In this document: positions 45,516 to 54,478 of the stretch, in pieces
Layout of the letters: every line of letters starts with the position of its first letter
Numbering within the stretch: position 1 is the stretch's first letter
From: Pseudovibrio sp. M1P-2-3
GTDB lineage: Bacteria; Pseudomonadota; Alphaproteobacteria; Rhizobiales; Stappiaceae
DNA length: 64,000 nucleotides
Assembly: GCF_031501865.1 (NCBI RefSeq)
Contig: NZ_JARRCW010000001.1
Coordinates: 4,106,001 to 4,170,000 of the forward strand
Direction of reading: 5' to 3'
Program-made: the position numbers and the translations under genes
Notes under the pieces: model-generated
The model's input: only the letters and a program-made list of their open reading frames with translations
Database searches by the model: none
Told to the model about the DNA's origin: nothing

Positions 45516-48500
45516 CTAAAAATTAAAACTATCCATTATTTCAGCCGGTATCTCTAGCAGTTTGGGCCCGGCGGTAAAGAGCAGAAACCCACGTATTTGG
45601 TGATTTGGATAAAGTTCTCCTAGCAGCCTGCGGTAAATTGCCACCTGTGCCTTATAGGTGGGATCAACCTCAGAAACTTTATTTGGAACCCAAGAGTTTG
45701 TTTTATAATCCACAATCTGGATGGTCTCTTCACCAACAATCAATCGGTCAATGACACCAAAAACCTGCGCGTCCTTCACCCCTTCCGCGCTCAACACACC
45801 TTGCACCGGCACTTCCGCCCGCCCTTGAGGCGAAAATAATTCCTTCAATTCTTCGCGATCAAGTACCTTGAAGACTTCAGCAACAAGCTTTTCCTTGTTG
45901 TCATAAAAGCGCTCAGGCAGGGCAACCGCCAGATAACGCTCCACAGCCTCGGCTCGATCCTCTTCCGGCATATCCGGCAAGATTTCCAATAGGCGGTGGG
46001 TCAGGCGGCCACGCACCAGCGGCCAACTGTCCGTCTGCCGTGCAGCTTCCAGTGCATTCATTACCGGTGGCTGTTCAATGCCATCCTTGGCTTCCATATC
46101 CTCAAAAGCTTCAGAGGGTTTCAAACGGCGCAGGCGCTCCGGCGGGCTCACATGTTTATGCAGCCAGTCCGGCAAGGATACGGCTTTGTCTTGCTGTGCA
46201 ATTTCTTTTCGTGCCAAGACAGGCTCGGCCTTTGAGGCGTCCCCTTGCGTCCAGATGGAGCTTACCAGTGCTCCTTGGGCATCACGCACCTCTCGTGCTT
46301 CACTCAGCAAGGCATTTTCTACCGTTTGATACCAACAGTCCTGATGGGGGCCACGCTTTGGCGACCAGCCACATACAACAAGCCTGTCTTTCGCCCGTGT
46401 GAGCGCCACATAAAGTAAGCGACGATATTCTTCCACCTGCCCCTGCCGCAGCTCTTCCAGAATCTCCCCGTGCCACGCGGTGCGATAGTCTTTACGCGGT
46501 AGCCACACAAGACCGGGGGGAACGGCAGAGCTGTCCCCGCGCGGCCTTGCAAGCATCACTGGATCATGCCTCGAAGAGACCGGCGCAGTGCAGTCGTCCA
46601 CCAGCATCACATAGGGTGCTTCCAGCCCCTTGGAGCCATGCACGGTCATAATCCGCACCATGCCCTTGGAGGCGTTCAGCTCACGCTTGATTTCCGTAGG
46701 GCTAGCATCCAGCCATGCCACGAACCCTTCCAGACCGGGAGGTCCGTTGCGCTCATAGGAAATGGTTAGGGAGAGAAATTCATCAAGAACATCATCCACT
46801 TCCGTTCCCATACGCTGACGGAATTTCATGCGGTAGCCATCTCCCCCAAGAATACGGGAGAAGAACTCGAAGGGTGGTGCATAGTCCGCACGGGCACGCC
46901 ACGTATCCAGCTGCTCGCGCACGTCCTGCCATTTTGCGGAGAGCTCACTTTTCTTCAAAAGGGAGTGCCACAGGGTTCCGGGGCGGGTTACTCCCGGCTT
47001 CTCGTGTGCAATTTCGAAAAGATCGTCATCACCAAGTCCAAAAAAAGGGCTTTTGAGAACGCAGGCAAGGGAGAGATCATCCTCAGGTAGCAGTAAAAAC
47101 CGGCTCAAGGCCACCAAGTCTTTTGCGGCTATATGCTCGGAAAGTACCAGACGGTCAGCACCAGCGGTGGGAATGTCCAGCTTTTTCAGCTCTCTGTTCA
47201 GCGCCTCGATAAAAGGCCCGCGCTTTCGCACCAGCACCAGGATATCACCGGGGTCTGCAACCTTACGCTCGTCCCAATCCTTGATTTGCAATGCAAGACG
47301 CGAGGCGACACGCATCATTGGGTTGGATTTACCAATACGGTCCACCGGCTGCGTCCAGTCCTCCGGCTCACTGGTCTCCTCCGGTTCCTCCAGCGGCCAC
47401 AATTCCACGCAGCCCGGATCATTATGCCGGATCGCTTCGTGAACAGGCGCAACATTGTCCTGAGAGAGCCCTTTATAGGCGTCCGGAGTGGCAAACACCT
47501 TATCGACAGCGCCTAATACATCGGAGGTGGAGCGGAACGAAAGGGTCAGTTCCACCGCTTCAAAAGGCTTGTCTGCTTCGGTTACCCGCTTAGAAAAGTG
47601 CTTGCGCATCTGGGCAAAGTAGGCAGGTACCGCCCCTTGGAACGAGTAGATGGACTGCTTTTCATCACCCACCGCAAAAATGGTGCGGATTTCTTCACGG
47701 GCGCCCTTACCGGAGAAAAATTCCTCTGCCAGTGCCCCGATCACCTCCCACTGCCGTGGGCTGGTGTCTTGAGCCTCATCCACCAGAATGTGGTCCAAGC
47801 CCTGATCCAGTTTATATTGCACCCACTGGGCCGCCTCACTGTTGGCCAGAAGCTTGGCAGAGCGCACCACAAGGTCTTCGAAATCCAGAAAGCCCGCACG
47901 GGATTTCTCACTCTCATAGTGGCGCAAAACCGCATCAGATAAATGCAAAATGGCAATAGTCCCACTCACCGTTTGCGCCGCATTGCGCTTTTCAATGAGA
48001 GCAAGCAAACGCGTTTGCTCAGCTTCCATGCGCTCCAGAACCTCAGGAAACGTTTCCCTGATCTTTTTAGTGGCAAGAGCTTTACGCGGAGAAAGGGTTT
48101 TGGTCAGGAAAACTTCAAACCAGTTGGCACGCCACAGCTCATCATTCTTTTGCTCAATGGCACTAAGCATCAGGGCCGCCCGATCTCCATCAGTCTTGGA
48201 GCCAGTGCGCAGAGCTTCGGCAAAAGCTTTCACCTCCCCCTCGCTCATGGAACAGCCGTTTTTAAACGCGCTCACCACGTCGCTCAGCGTCTCGCCCGTT
48301 TGCAAGCCAAAGTCCCTGTGCAGTTCATCCAGCGCATTTTCAAGGGAGCCACAGGCCTCCACCCAGCGGCGGAAGGTATCACGCTTGCCAATAAGCTCGG
48401 ACAACGCGCTCTCAACACCAGAATCCGGCAGCAAGTCCATAAGCAAAATCAATGCCTTGCCCAGATCACTCTCTGGCTCCACCTCGGCGCGGTGCAGCAC

Positions 48501-48989
48501 GCGGGCACGGGCTTGCATTAGCAAGTCGTCAGTCATCCGGTCATCCAGAACCGAAAAGTGGCCCGCCACATTGGCTTCCAGCGGAAACTGGTGCAAAAGC
48601 GCCTCGCAGAATGCGTGAATGGTCTGAATTTTCAAACCGCCGGGTGTTTCCAGTGCCTTGGCAAACAAGCGCCGCGCACGGGCCAAAATGGGCGGTGTGG
48701 GAGCGCGGCCCTCAATCACCTCCAGTTCCTTGGCAAGGCCCGCATCGTCCATGTGGGTCCACTCTGCCAAAATCTCGAAAACACGGGTCGCCATTTCAGC
48801 GGCGGCGGCCTTGGTGAAAGTCAGGCATAAAATGCGGGTCGGCTCGGTGCCAGCCAGCAGCAGGCGGATCACACGGCGAGCCAGCACAAAAGTTTTGCCA
48901 GAGCCCGCATTGGCGCTCACCCACGCGGAATTTTCAGGATGGGCTGCCCGTTTTTGATCATTAATGGTTTTTTGCGGTATCTGCATCAT
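45516..48989 (-). CDS. addA: AddA helicase-nuclease (double-strand break repair)
   Basis: An 1157-residue UvrD-like helicase with C-terminal RecB-type nuclease; with AddB it processes double-strand breaks for RecA loading. Motif I SANAGSGKTFVLARRV, motif II VDEAQDTSPRQW, RIMTVHGSKGLEAPYV and YRRLLYVALTRAKDRL are present, and the nuclease core IQIVDYKTNSW near the end. Overlaps addB by 4 bp. Confidence 0.96.
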   Translation of the reverse strand: MMQIPQKTINDQKRAAHPENSAWVSANAGSGKTFVLARRVIRLLLAGTEPTRILCLTFTKAAAAEMATRVFEILAEWTHMDDAGLAKELEVIEGRAPTPPILARARRLFAKALETPGGLKIQTIHAFCEALLHQFPLEANVAGHFSVLDDRMTDDLLMQARARVLHRAEVEPESDLGKALILLMDLLPDSGVESALSELIGKRDTFRRWVEACGSLENALDELHRDFGLQTGETLSDVVSAFKNGCSMSEGEVKAFAEALRTGSKTDGDRAALMLSAIEQKNDELWRANWFEVFLTKTLSPRKALATKKIRETFPEVLERMEAEQTRLLALIEKRNAAQTVSGTIAILHLSDAVLRHYESEKSRAGFLDFEDLVVRSAKLLANSEAAQWVQYKLDQGLDHILVDEAQDTSPRQWEVIGALAEEFFSGKGAREEIRTIFAVGDEKQSIYSFQGAVPAYFAQMRKHFSKRVTEADKPFEAVELTLSFRSTSDVLGAVDKVFATPDAYKGLSQDNVAPVHEAIRHNDPGCVELWPLEEPEETSEPEDWTQPVDRIGKSNPMMRVASRLALQIKDWDERKVADPGDILVLVRKRGPFIEALNRELKKLDIPTAGADRLVLSEHIAAKDLVALSRFLLLPEDDLSLACVLKSPFFGLGDDDLFEIAHEKPGVTRPGTLWHSLLKKSELSAKWQDVREQLDTWRARADYAPPFEFFSRILGGDGYRMKFRQRMGTEVDDVLDEFLSLTISYERNGPPGLEGFVAWLDASPTEIKRELNASKGMVRIMTVHGSKGLEAPYVMLVDDCTAPVSSRHDPVMLARPRGDSSAVPPGLVWLPRKDYRTAWHGEILEELRQGQVEEYRRLLYVALTRAKDRLVVCGWSPKRGPHQDCWYQTVENALLSEAREVRDAQGALVSSIWTQGDASKAEPVLARKEIAQQDKAVSLPDWLHKHVSPPERLRRLKPSEAFEDMEAKDGIEQPPVMNALEAARQTDSWPLVRGRLTHRLLEILPDMPEEDRAEAVERYLAVALPERFYDNKEKLVAEVFKVLDREELKELFSPQGRAEVPVQGVLSAEGVKDAQVFGVIDRLIVGEETIQIVDYKTNSWVPNKVSEVDPTYKAQVAIYRRLLGELYPNHQIRGFLLFTAGPKLLEIPAEIMDSFNF

Positions 48990-51900
48990 TCTTCATCCCC
49001 ATCACCGCCAACGGACCACTCCTGCACACGGGCCAGATGGTCGTAGGGGCCTGCCCATTGCCGCTCTTTCAGAACCCGTGCCCGCGAAAGATAACCCTTC
49101 TTGGGGTTCTCATAGGCGGCCACCAGCTTTTCCAGCTTTGTCCATGCGTCTTCCGCCAGCTCGGCAATGTCACGCTCTTGCGGGTCCACCGGCTTTTCCA
49201 GCAGCGCCTCTCTGGCCCCTTTCAAGTGCACATAAAGCATGGAGGAGACAGGCCGATCAGGCGGAACATCCCAAAATCCTTTACGTTTGAGCATGGCGAC
49301 CTCCAAAGGCAGCTGCGGGGAAAGCAGGGATTCAACCTGTTTTTGCGAGGGCGGTGCTCCGGTTTTATAGTCAATGAGGCGTAAGGTGCCGTCTTTCAAA
49401 ACATCAATACGGTCAGCCCGCCCTGTCAGCTGGAAGGTATAGCCCGGCCTCTTCATATCCGCCGCGCCCGCAACTTCCGGCATCCGCTGTTCAATGCGGC
49501 CTTGATGGCGGCGCTCAAAGGCTACAAACTCCTCGGCAATACGCTCAAAACGGGGCCACCACAACGCCCTGATTTCCGGAAAGGCATCCAGCGGCCGGAA
49601 CAACCGCCCCCCCTCCTCTAACAGGGCGCGCACGGCCTTTTCATCAAACGGCCCATCCCACTCATCCAGAAACTTGGCGAGTGCGTCATGGATGATCGTG
49701 CCTTTGTCAGAAAGGTTCGGCACACCGCCCAAAGGCTCCACTTCATCCAGCTTGAGCACCTTGCGGGCATAAATGGCGTAGGGGTCGCGGATCAGGGTTT
49801 CAACTGCGGTGACGGAGAGGTTTTGCGGCCGGGCGACAAGAGGCGGCTTGGGCTCCGGCCTCTTTGCGGGGCGTACACTTGTTTGAACACGGTCGAGCCC
49901 GTTGGCAAGGGCTATATAGCATTCCCCGTCCGCACGCATGCGTTTTGCAACATCCTGTCCGGCAAGGGTCAAGATGCGTTGCAGCCAGCGCGACATTACT
50001 GTAGGCGCTCCATCCACCCGCTGCGAGCGGGAGAGGATCACTTCTCCCATGCCCATCATGCTCACAAAGTCATGGGCGGCTGAGCCAATGCGTCGCTCTG
50101 GCGGGTCCAGACCGATCTGCCCTTTCATGGGCCGGTTAAGCCACGGGCTGTTGCGGGTGCGCTGGGGCCACGTGCCCTCATTCAAACCGCTCAAAATCAC
50201 AAGATCATAGTTCTGCAGGCGCGATTCCATGGGACCAAGCAGGTGAATGCGCGGGTCCGCAGGCTTTGTGGAACGCACAGACCCCCCTGCGATAAGCGCA
50301 GCGAAAACACCGGGCCACTCATAGGCGGGAATGGCAAGGTGGTTCTCGTTGGCATCCAGCAACTCGGTCAACACCTGTGCCAGCGCCTTGCCATCTTCCT
50401 CCCCAAACAGCTTCTCATGGGTGCTATCTTCCCCTTCAGCGATCTTTAAAAGCGCATCCGTATGCGCCCGCACCAGCGTTTCCACGCTTACATCACTATG
50501 GTTTTCCAGCAATTGCTCCAGTGGGGCGAGAGCATCGGCAAGCTTTTCCACCAGATCATTCACGACGGTCCAGTCATCCTCCACCAGCTTCTTCCAGCGG
50601 GGCGTATGCACTGCGTCTTTGCGCGCGTAGGCGGCAGCAACTGCTTCTTTCAAGCCGGAGGAGCCGGGCCTTGCTCGCGGTCCGCGTAAAACACCGCGCT
50701 CCAGTGAACGAGCAGCTGCACGCACCTCTTTTACCGGCATCCCGAAACGGGCCATGGGGTGTTTCAAAAGAGCCAGCAGCTCCACAGGATCAAGGCCGGT
50801 CAAGGCAAGCTTTGCCACCAGCATGGCAAGCACTGTGGGCGGCGTGAGCTCCAGCGGTCGGCCCGCAGTATCATCCACGCTGATATTCCAGCGGGTCAAT
50901 TCGCTGGCCACGCGGCGCGAGAGATTCCTGTCCGGTGTAACAAGGGCAACGCGCTTGCCCTCTTCTATGGCTTCACGCAGGGCGATGCTCAGTGCCAGAG
51001 CCTCTTCCGCCTCGCTGCGGGCGTTCACCAACTTAACCCGTTCAAAGGCGCTCACACTTTGCTTTGCCAGTGGAGAGGTAAAATAGTTCTGCCACGCCTC
51101 GGTCGTTTCTGCCGGGCGCAAAGCCTCATGGCAAATGCGCTCACGGGCAACCAGATCTTCTGCTGGAGCCTCCCCGACTTCCTTCACATCCTCGCGCAAC
51201 ACGCCAAGAGAAGAAAGAAGCTTGCGAAAACTGAATTGGGGATGCCCTGCACGCTGGGTGTTGCCGTGTCCTTGGCCCAGCGCTTCCCAGCTGGGTTTAT
51301 CCATATGCATATCAAGGCCGGGCAGCACAATTGCCCCCTGCTCCAGTTGCAATACCGCCTTAAGTAACTCGGCGGTGGCAGGCACCGAACCGGTGGCACC
51401 GGCCACCAGTACAGGGCCGCGCGGTTTTGCAATGGACAAGCGCTTTGCTTCCCGCCGGATCAGGGCGGAACGGCGTTCCTTGGGGTCCATCACATTGATT
51501 TGCTGAAGATACAACGGCCACTGTTCGGTAACGATTTTCAAAAACTCAAGTGTAACCTGCCAGTACTGGGCATGGTTATCAGGCACAAGGTTGACCAGTT
51601 CGCCCCAATCCGCCTCTTCCGTCTGAACCTCGTCCATGAGAGTGAGAAGATCACTGGCAAGCCATGCTGCATCCGCGCTGGACGCCGGAACAGCGGAGGG
51701 GTTGTCCTCCCCCAAATTCAACAGTTCCTTGCGCAGGTGCCCTTTCCACGCCCAGACCAGCTGGGTCATGGCCAAGCGCCGCTCCATGGTGGACAGGGCC
51801 GGCGGCAGTGCGGTGCCATCGGGCTCGGCCTTCAGGATATGTTCATCCTCATCCACATCGCCCAGCGGCAGGATTTTAGGCAGCAGCGCTACACGGGTTC

Positions 51901-52096
51901 CCATTTGCGCACGCAAGATATCAGGCAAGGAGCGGGCGGCACGGCGTGTGGGCACATAAATGGTCACATCCGCCAGTGCCAACGGATCACGGCCCGCATC
52001 AAAACCGGGAATTAACCGCCCGGCAAGCAGCTCTCCTACCACGGTTGGCAAAAACGGAACACTTGGCGCAATACTGTAAAGTTTCGGGTGCTGCAC
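48986..52096 (-). CDS. addB: AddB nuclease subunit (double-strand break repair)
   Basis: A 1036-residue partner of AddA with an inactivated helicase-like fold (no intact P-loop seen), segments such as RIHLLGPMESRLQNYDLVILSGLNEG, and a C-terminal nuclease domain with LRLIDYKTGAPPS. Full length for the alphaproteobacterial type. Confidence 0.94.
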   Translation of the reverse strand: MQHPKLYSIAPSVPFLPTVVGELLAGRLIPGFDAGRDPLALADVTIYVPTRRAARSLPDILRAQMGTRVALLPKILPLGDVDEDEHILKAEPDGTALPPALSTMERRLAMTQLVWAWKGHLRKELLNLGEDNPSAVPASSADAAWLASDLLTLMDEVQTEEADWGELVNLVPDNHAQYWQVTLEFLKIVTEQWPLYLQQINVMDPKERRSALIRREAKRLSIAKPRGPVLVAGATGSVPATAELLKAVLQLEQGAIVLPGLDMHMDKPSWEALGQGHGNTQRAGHPQFSFRKLLSSLGVLREDVKEVGEAPAEDLVARERICHEALRPAETTEAWQNYFTSPLAKQSVSAFERVKLVNARSEAEEALALSIALREAIEEGKRVALVTPDRNLSRRVASELTRWNISVDDTAGRPLELTPPTVLAMLVAKLALTGLDPVELLALLKHPMARFGMPVKEVRAAARSLERGVLRGPRARPGSSGLKEAVAAAYARKDAVHTPRWKKLVEDDWTVVNDLVEKLADALAPLEQLLENHSDVSVETLVRAHTDALLKIAEGEDSTHEKLFGEEDGKALAQVLTELLDANENHLAIPAYEWPGVFAALIAGGSVRSTKPADPRIHLLGPMESRLQNYDLVILSGLNEGTWPQRTRNSPWLNRPMKGQIGLDPPERRIGSAAHDFVSMMGMGEVILSRSQRVDGAPTVMSRWLQRILTLAGQDVAKRMRADGECYIALANGLDRVQTSVRPAKRPEPKPPLVARPQNLSVTAVETLIRDPYAIYARKVLKLDEVEPLGGVPNLSDKGTIIHDALAKFLDEWDGPFDEKAVRALLEEGGRLFRPLDAFPEIRALWWPRFERIAEEFVAFERRHQGRIEQRMPEVAGAADMKRPGYTFQLTGRADRIDVLKDGTLRLIDYKTGAPPSQKQVESLLSPQLPLEVAMLKRKGFWDVPPDRPVSSMLYVHLKGAREALLEKPVDPQERDIAELAEDAWTKLEKLVAAYENPKKGYLSRARVLKERQWAGPYDHLARVQEWSVGGDGDEE

Positions 52097-52138
52097 GCCC
52101 CACTCCTAAAAGAATCTAATCAAGGTTCCTATTAGGCA

Positions 52139-52873
52139 TCAATTGGCGCTGGCTGCAACGGCTCTTTCAGCATCTTTCAACGCTTCTGGCGTTCCCACAT
52201 GCAGCCATAGGCCATCCCCTTCCACCCCGTAGAGCCGCCCTTCATGAATGGCGCGGTCAAACAGCAGATTCAGGGAAAAGGCGCCCTCAGGCACATCCTT
52301 GAAAACACGCGGGTGAATGAGGGCTGTTCCCGAATAGGCATAGGCCGAGACTTCCGCTCCTACACGGCGTGTCAAACGCCCATGCCCGTCGATGGAAAAA
52401 TCGCCTTTGCCATCGTAGCCGACAGAATTTACCGTGGGAGCCAGCAGCAAAAGCATGTCCATAGTCTCGTCATCCCACGCCTCGCGCATGATCTCTAGGT
52501 TGGGCCGTACGCCTTCCAGCCAGAAGCTGTCAGAGTTGGTGGTGAAAAACGGCTGCTCTCCCAGCATGGGAAGTGCCTTGTTTATACCGCCGCCCGTTTC
52601 CAGCAATTCCTCACGCTCATCAGAAATAACAATGTCAACGCCCTCAAAGTTCTCCGCGTGAATTGCCACAAGGTCCGCAAGGTAATGCACGTTTACAACA
52701 CAGGTTTTCACCCCCACGTCCCGATAGCGCTCCAGCGCCACATCCAGCATAACCCGCCCCGCGACCCGAATAAGCGGCTTGGGTGTGGTAGCGGTTATGG
52801 GGCGCATTCTCTTGCCGAAACCTGCTGCAAGGATGATTGCGGTTTCTGGCTGGATAGTGCTGTTTGCTTGCAT
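52139..52873 (-). CDS. murU: Sugar-1-phosphate nucleotidyltransferase, MurU-like
   Basis: A 244-residue NTP transferase: AIILAAGFGKRMRPITATTPKPL (nucleotide and Mg binding), GGGINKALPMLGEQPFF and TNSDSFWLEG. In the AmgK/MurU recycling route MurU makes UDP-MurNAc from MurNAc-1-phosphate, bypassing fosfomycin-sensitive steps. The AmgK-like kinase is encoded immediately upstream, which favours this assignment over a generic mannose-1-phosphate type. Confidence 0.82.
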   Translation of the reverse strand: MQANSTIQPETAIILAAGFGKRMRPITATTPKPLIRVAGRVMLDVALERYRDVGVKTCVVNVHYLADLVAIHAENFEGVDIVISDEREELLETGGGINKALPMLGEQPFFTTNSDSFWLEGVRPNLEIMREAWDDETMDMLLLLAPTVNSVGYDGKGDFSIDGHGRLTRRVGAEVSAYAYSGTALIHPRVFKDVPEGAFSLNLLFDRAIHEGRLYGVEGDGLWLHVGTPEALKDAERAVAASAN

Positions 52874-52947
52874 GGAAAGCCTTCAGTTATTTTTGCTTAA
52901 CGAGACGCCAAGGATAGGGTCTGCGTGTTTTTGTTTTTCTGCGTATT

Positions 52948-54435
52948 TTACGAAAGCACTGCCAACATAAAATCTTTCAGGTCTTTTAACTCAGGATGGT
53001 CCAAACCTCTTTTAAGATAGCTCAAAATTCCAGGAATTTTATGGATATACTCCGGTTTGCCATAGGCTTGGTCAAGACGTACAAAACCCCCAAGAATTTT
53101 GGTATTGCGCTGCGCCGCCAAAACGGCAACACCATAGCGGAATAGTTTTTCATCAAACGAGAGCAGATTTTCTCGCGCCTGAGTACAGTAATAATCTATC
53201 AAACTATCCTGAAGTTTGTGTGACACACCTACCCGCGCATCCATAACTAATGAGGCCACATCATAGGCGGAAGGGCCCATAACAGCATCTTGGAAATCAA
53301 TCAAACCAATCTGTTTCAAGCCGGTTTCATGGTCCATCCACAACAGGTTGGGGCTGTGATAATCTCTCAAGCACCACACCTGCGGTAGTGCGGCAAGCGG
53401 TGCCAGTGCGCAGCTCCAGAGGCGGTGAAACTCCTCACGCATTGCCCTTGAAGCCTGTTGCCCCTTAGCATAGGGAAGATACCAGTCCAGAAACAGATCC
53501 GCTTCAAGCAACAGTGCTTGGCCATCATAGTTCCCAAGGGTATAACGTCCGCCACCGGGCACCCCAACGCTTTGCGGCCACGCATTAGAATGCATGTCAA
53601 CAAGCACATCAATGGCCCGCTTGTAGCGTTCAGTTACAGGTTCGCCGTCTTCTACAATAAATCGGGATCCAAGGTCACCAAGAAGAGCAAGACCCCGTTC
53701 CTTGTTTGCTGCAAGAGTTTTGGGAACCGTATAACCACGCACCTCTAGCGCCTGCCCTACAGCAAGAAAACCTTCGATGTTTTGGGCAAGATGCACCGCT
53801 TGGCTATAGGCCTGCCCGTCTGCCAACAACGGCTCGTCACACCTTGCGGGACTGTCCATCAAAATAGCAGTTTCACCGTTTTGTATGAGGCGCACATAAC
53901 TGCGCGTGGAGGCATCCCCTTGTAAATACTGCCGCTGGGCATGCTCCCAGCCAGCCTTTGCCACAATATCACGGCGCGCTATCAGGCGTTGCAGTCGCGC
54001 ATTCCAGTCTTCATTTTCTGACGAAGCACTCACAACACGGGTATCGGGCGTATCCCCCTCTCGGATTTCTAAGTAAAGCGCATGGGGCCAGAAAGAAGGA
54101 TCCCCCATTTCCGGCCATTCAATGAGCGCGGCTCCTTGCTCCAGCGTATCCTCAAGGCCCAGCTCTTCCAGCTCTTCAGGTTCCTCAACGCGGTAAAGAT
54201 CCAGATGGGCAACATAAAGCCGTGGCAAATCATAGACTTGAACCAGTGTAAACGTGGGGCTAGGCACCTCTAGGTGCGGGTCGGCAGCCAGATGGCGCAG
54301 CAAGGCCCGTGAAATAGTGGATTTGCCCACACCAAGATCACCGGAAAGGGCTACAACATCCCCTTGTTTCAAAAGCTCTGCTAAGTCAGCGGCAAAAAGC
54401 TCGCTCTCGCGCTGGTCCTTAAAGTGAAAGTCCAT
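52948..54435 (-). CDS. TsaE / AmgK-like phosphotransferase fusion
   Basis: A 495-residue bifunctional protein. Residues 1-150 are TsaE, the ATPase of the t6A tRNA-modification complex (SGDLGVGKSTISRALLRH, YVAHLDLYRVEEPEELEELG, LIEWPEMG). Residues ~165-495 are an aminoglycoside-phosphotransferase-like kinase resembling AmgK (YLQGDASTRSYVRL, CLRDYHSPNLLWMD, GLIDFQDAVMGPSAYD). AmgK phosphorylates MurNAc/GlcNAc at C1, feeding MurU encoded next door. This fusion is known in Alphaproteobacteria. Confidence 0.88.
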   Translation of the reverse strand: MDFHFKDQRESELFAADLAELLKQGDVVALSGDLGVGKSTISRALLRHLAADPHLEVPSPTFTLVQVYDLPRLYVAHLDLYRVEEPEELEELGLEDTLEQGAALIEWPEMGDPSFWPHALYLEIREGDTPDTRVVSASSENEDWNARLQRLIARRDIVAKAGWEHAQRQYLQGDASTRSYVRLIQNGETAILMDSPARCDEPLLADGQAYSQAVHLAQNIEGFLAVGQALEVRGYTVPKTLAANKERGLALLGDLGSRFIVEDGEPVTERYKRAIDVLVDMHSNAWPQSVGVPGGGRYTLGNYDGQALLLEADLFLDWYLPYAKGQQASRAMREEFHRLWSCALAPLAALPQVWCLRDYHSPNLLWMDHETGLKQIGLIDFQDAVMGPSAYDVASLVMDARVGVSHKLQDSLIDYYCTQARENLLSFDEKLFRYGVAVLAAQRNTKILGGFVRLDQAYGKPEYIHKIPGILSYLKRGLDHPELKDLKDFMLAVLS

Positions 54436-54478
54436 GGATTAATTCTGGCCTCAATCTTCTTTCGGCAATTCCTACCGC

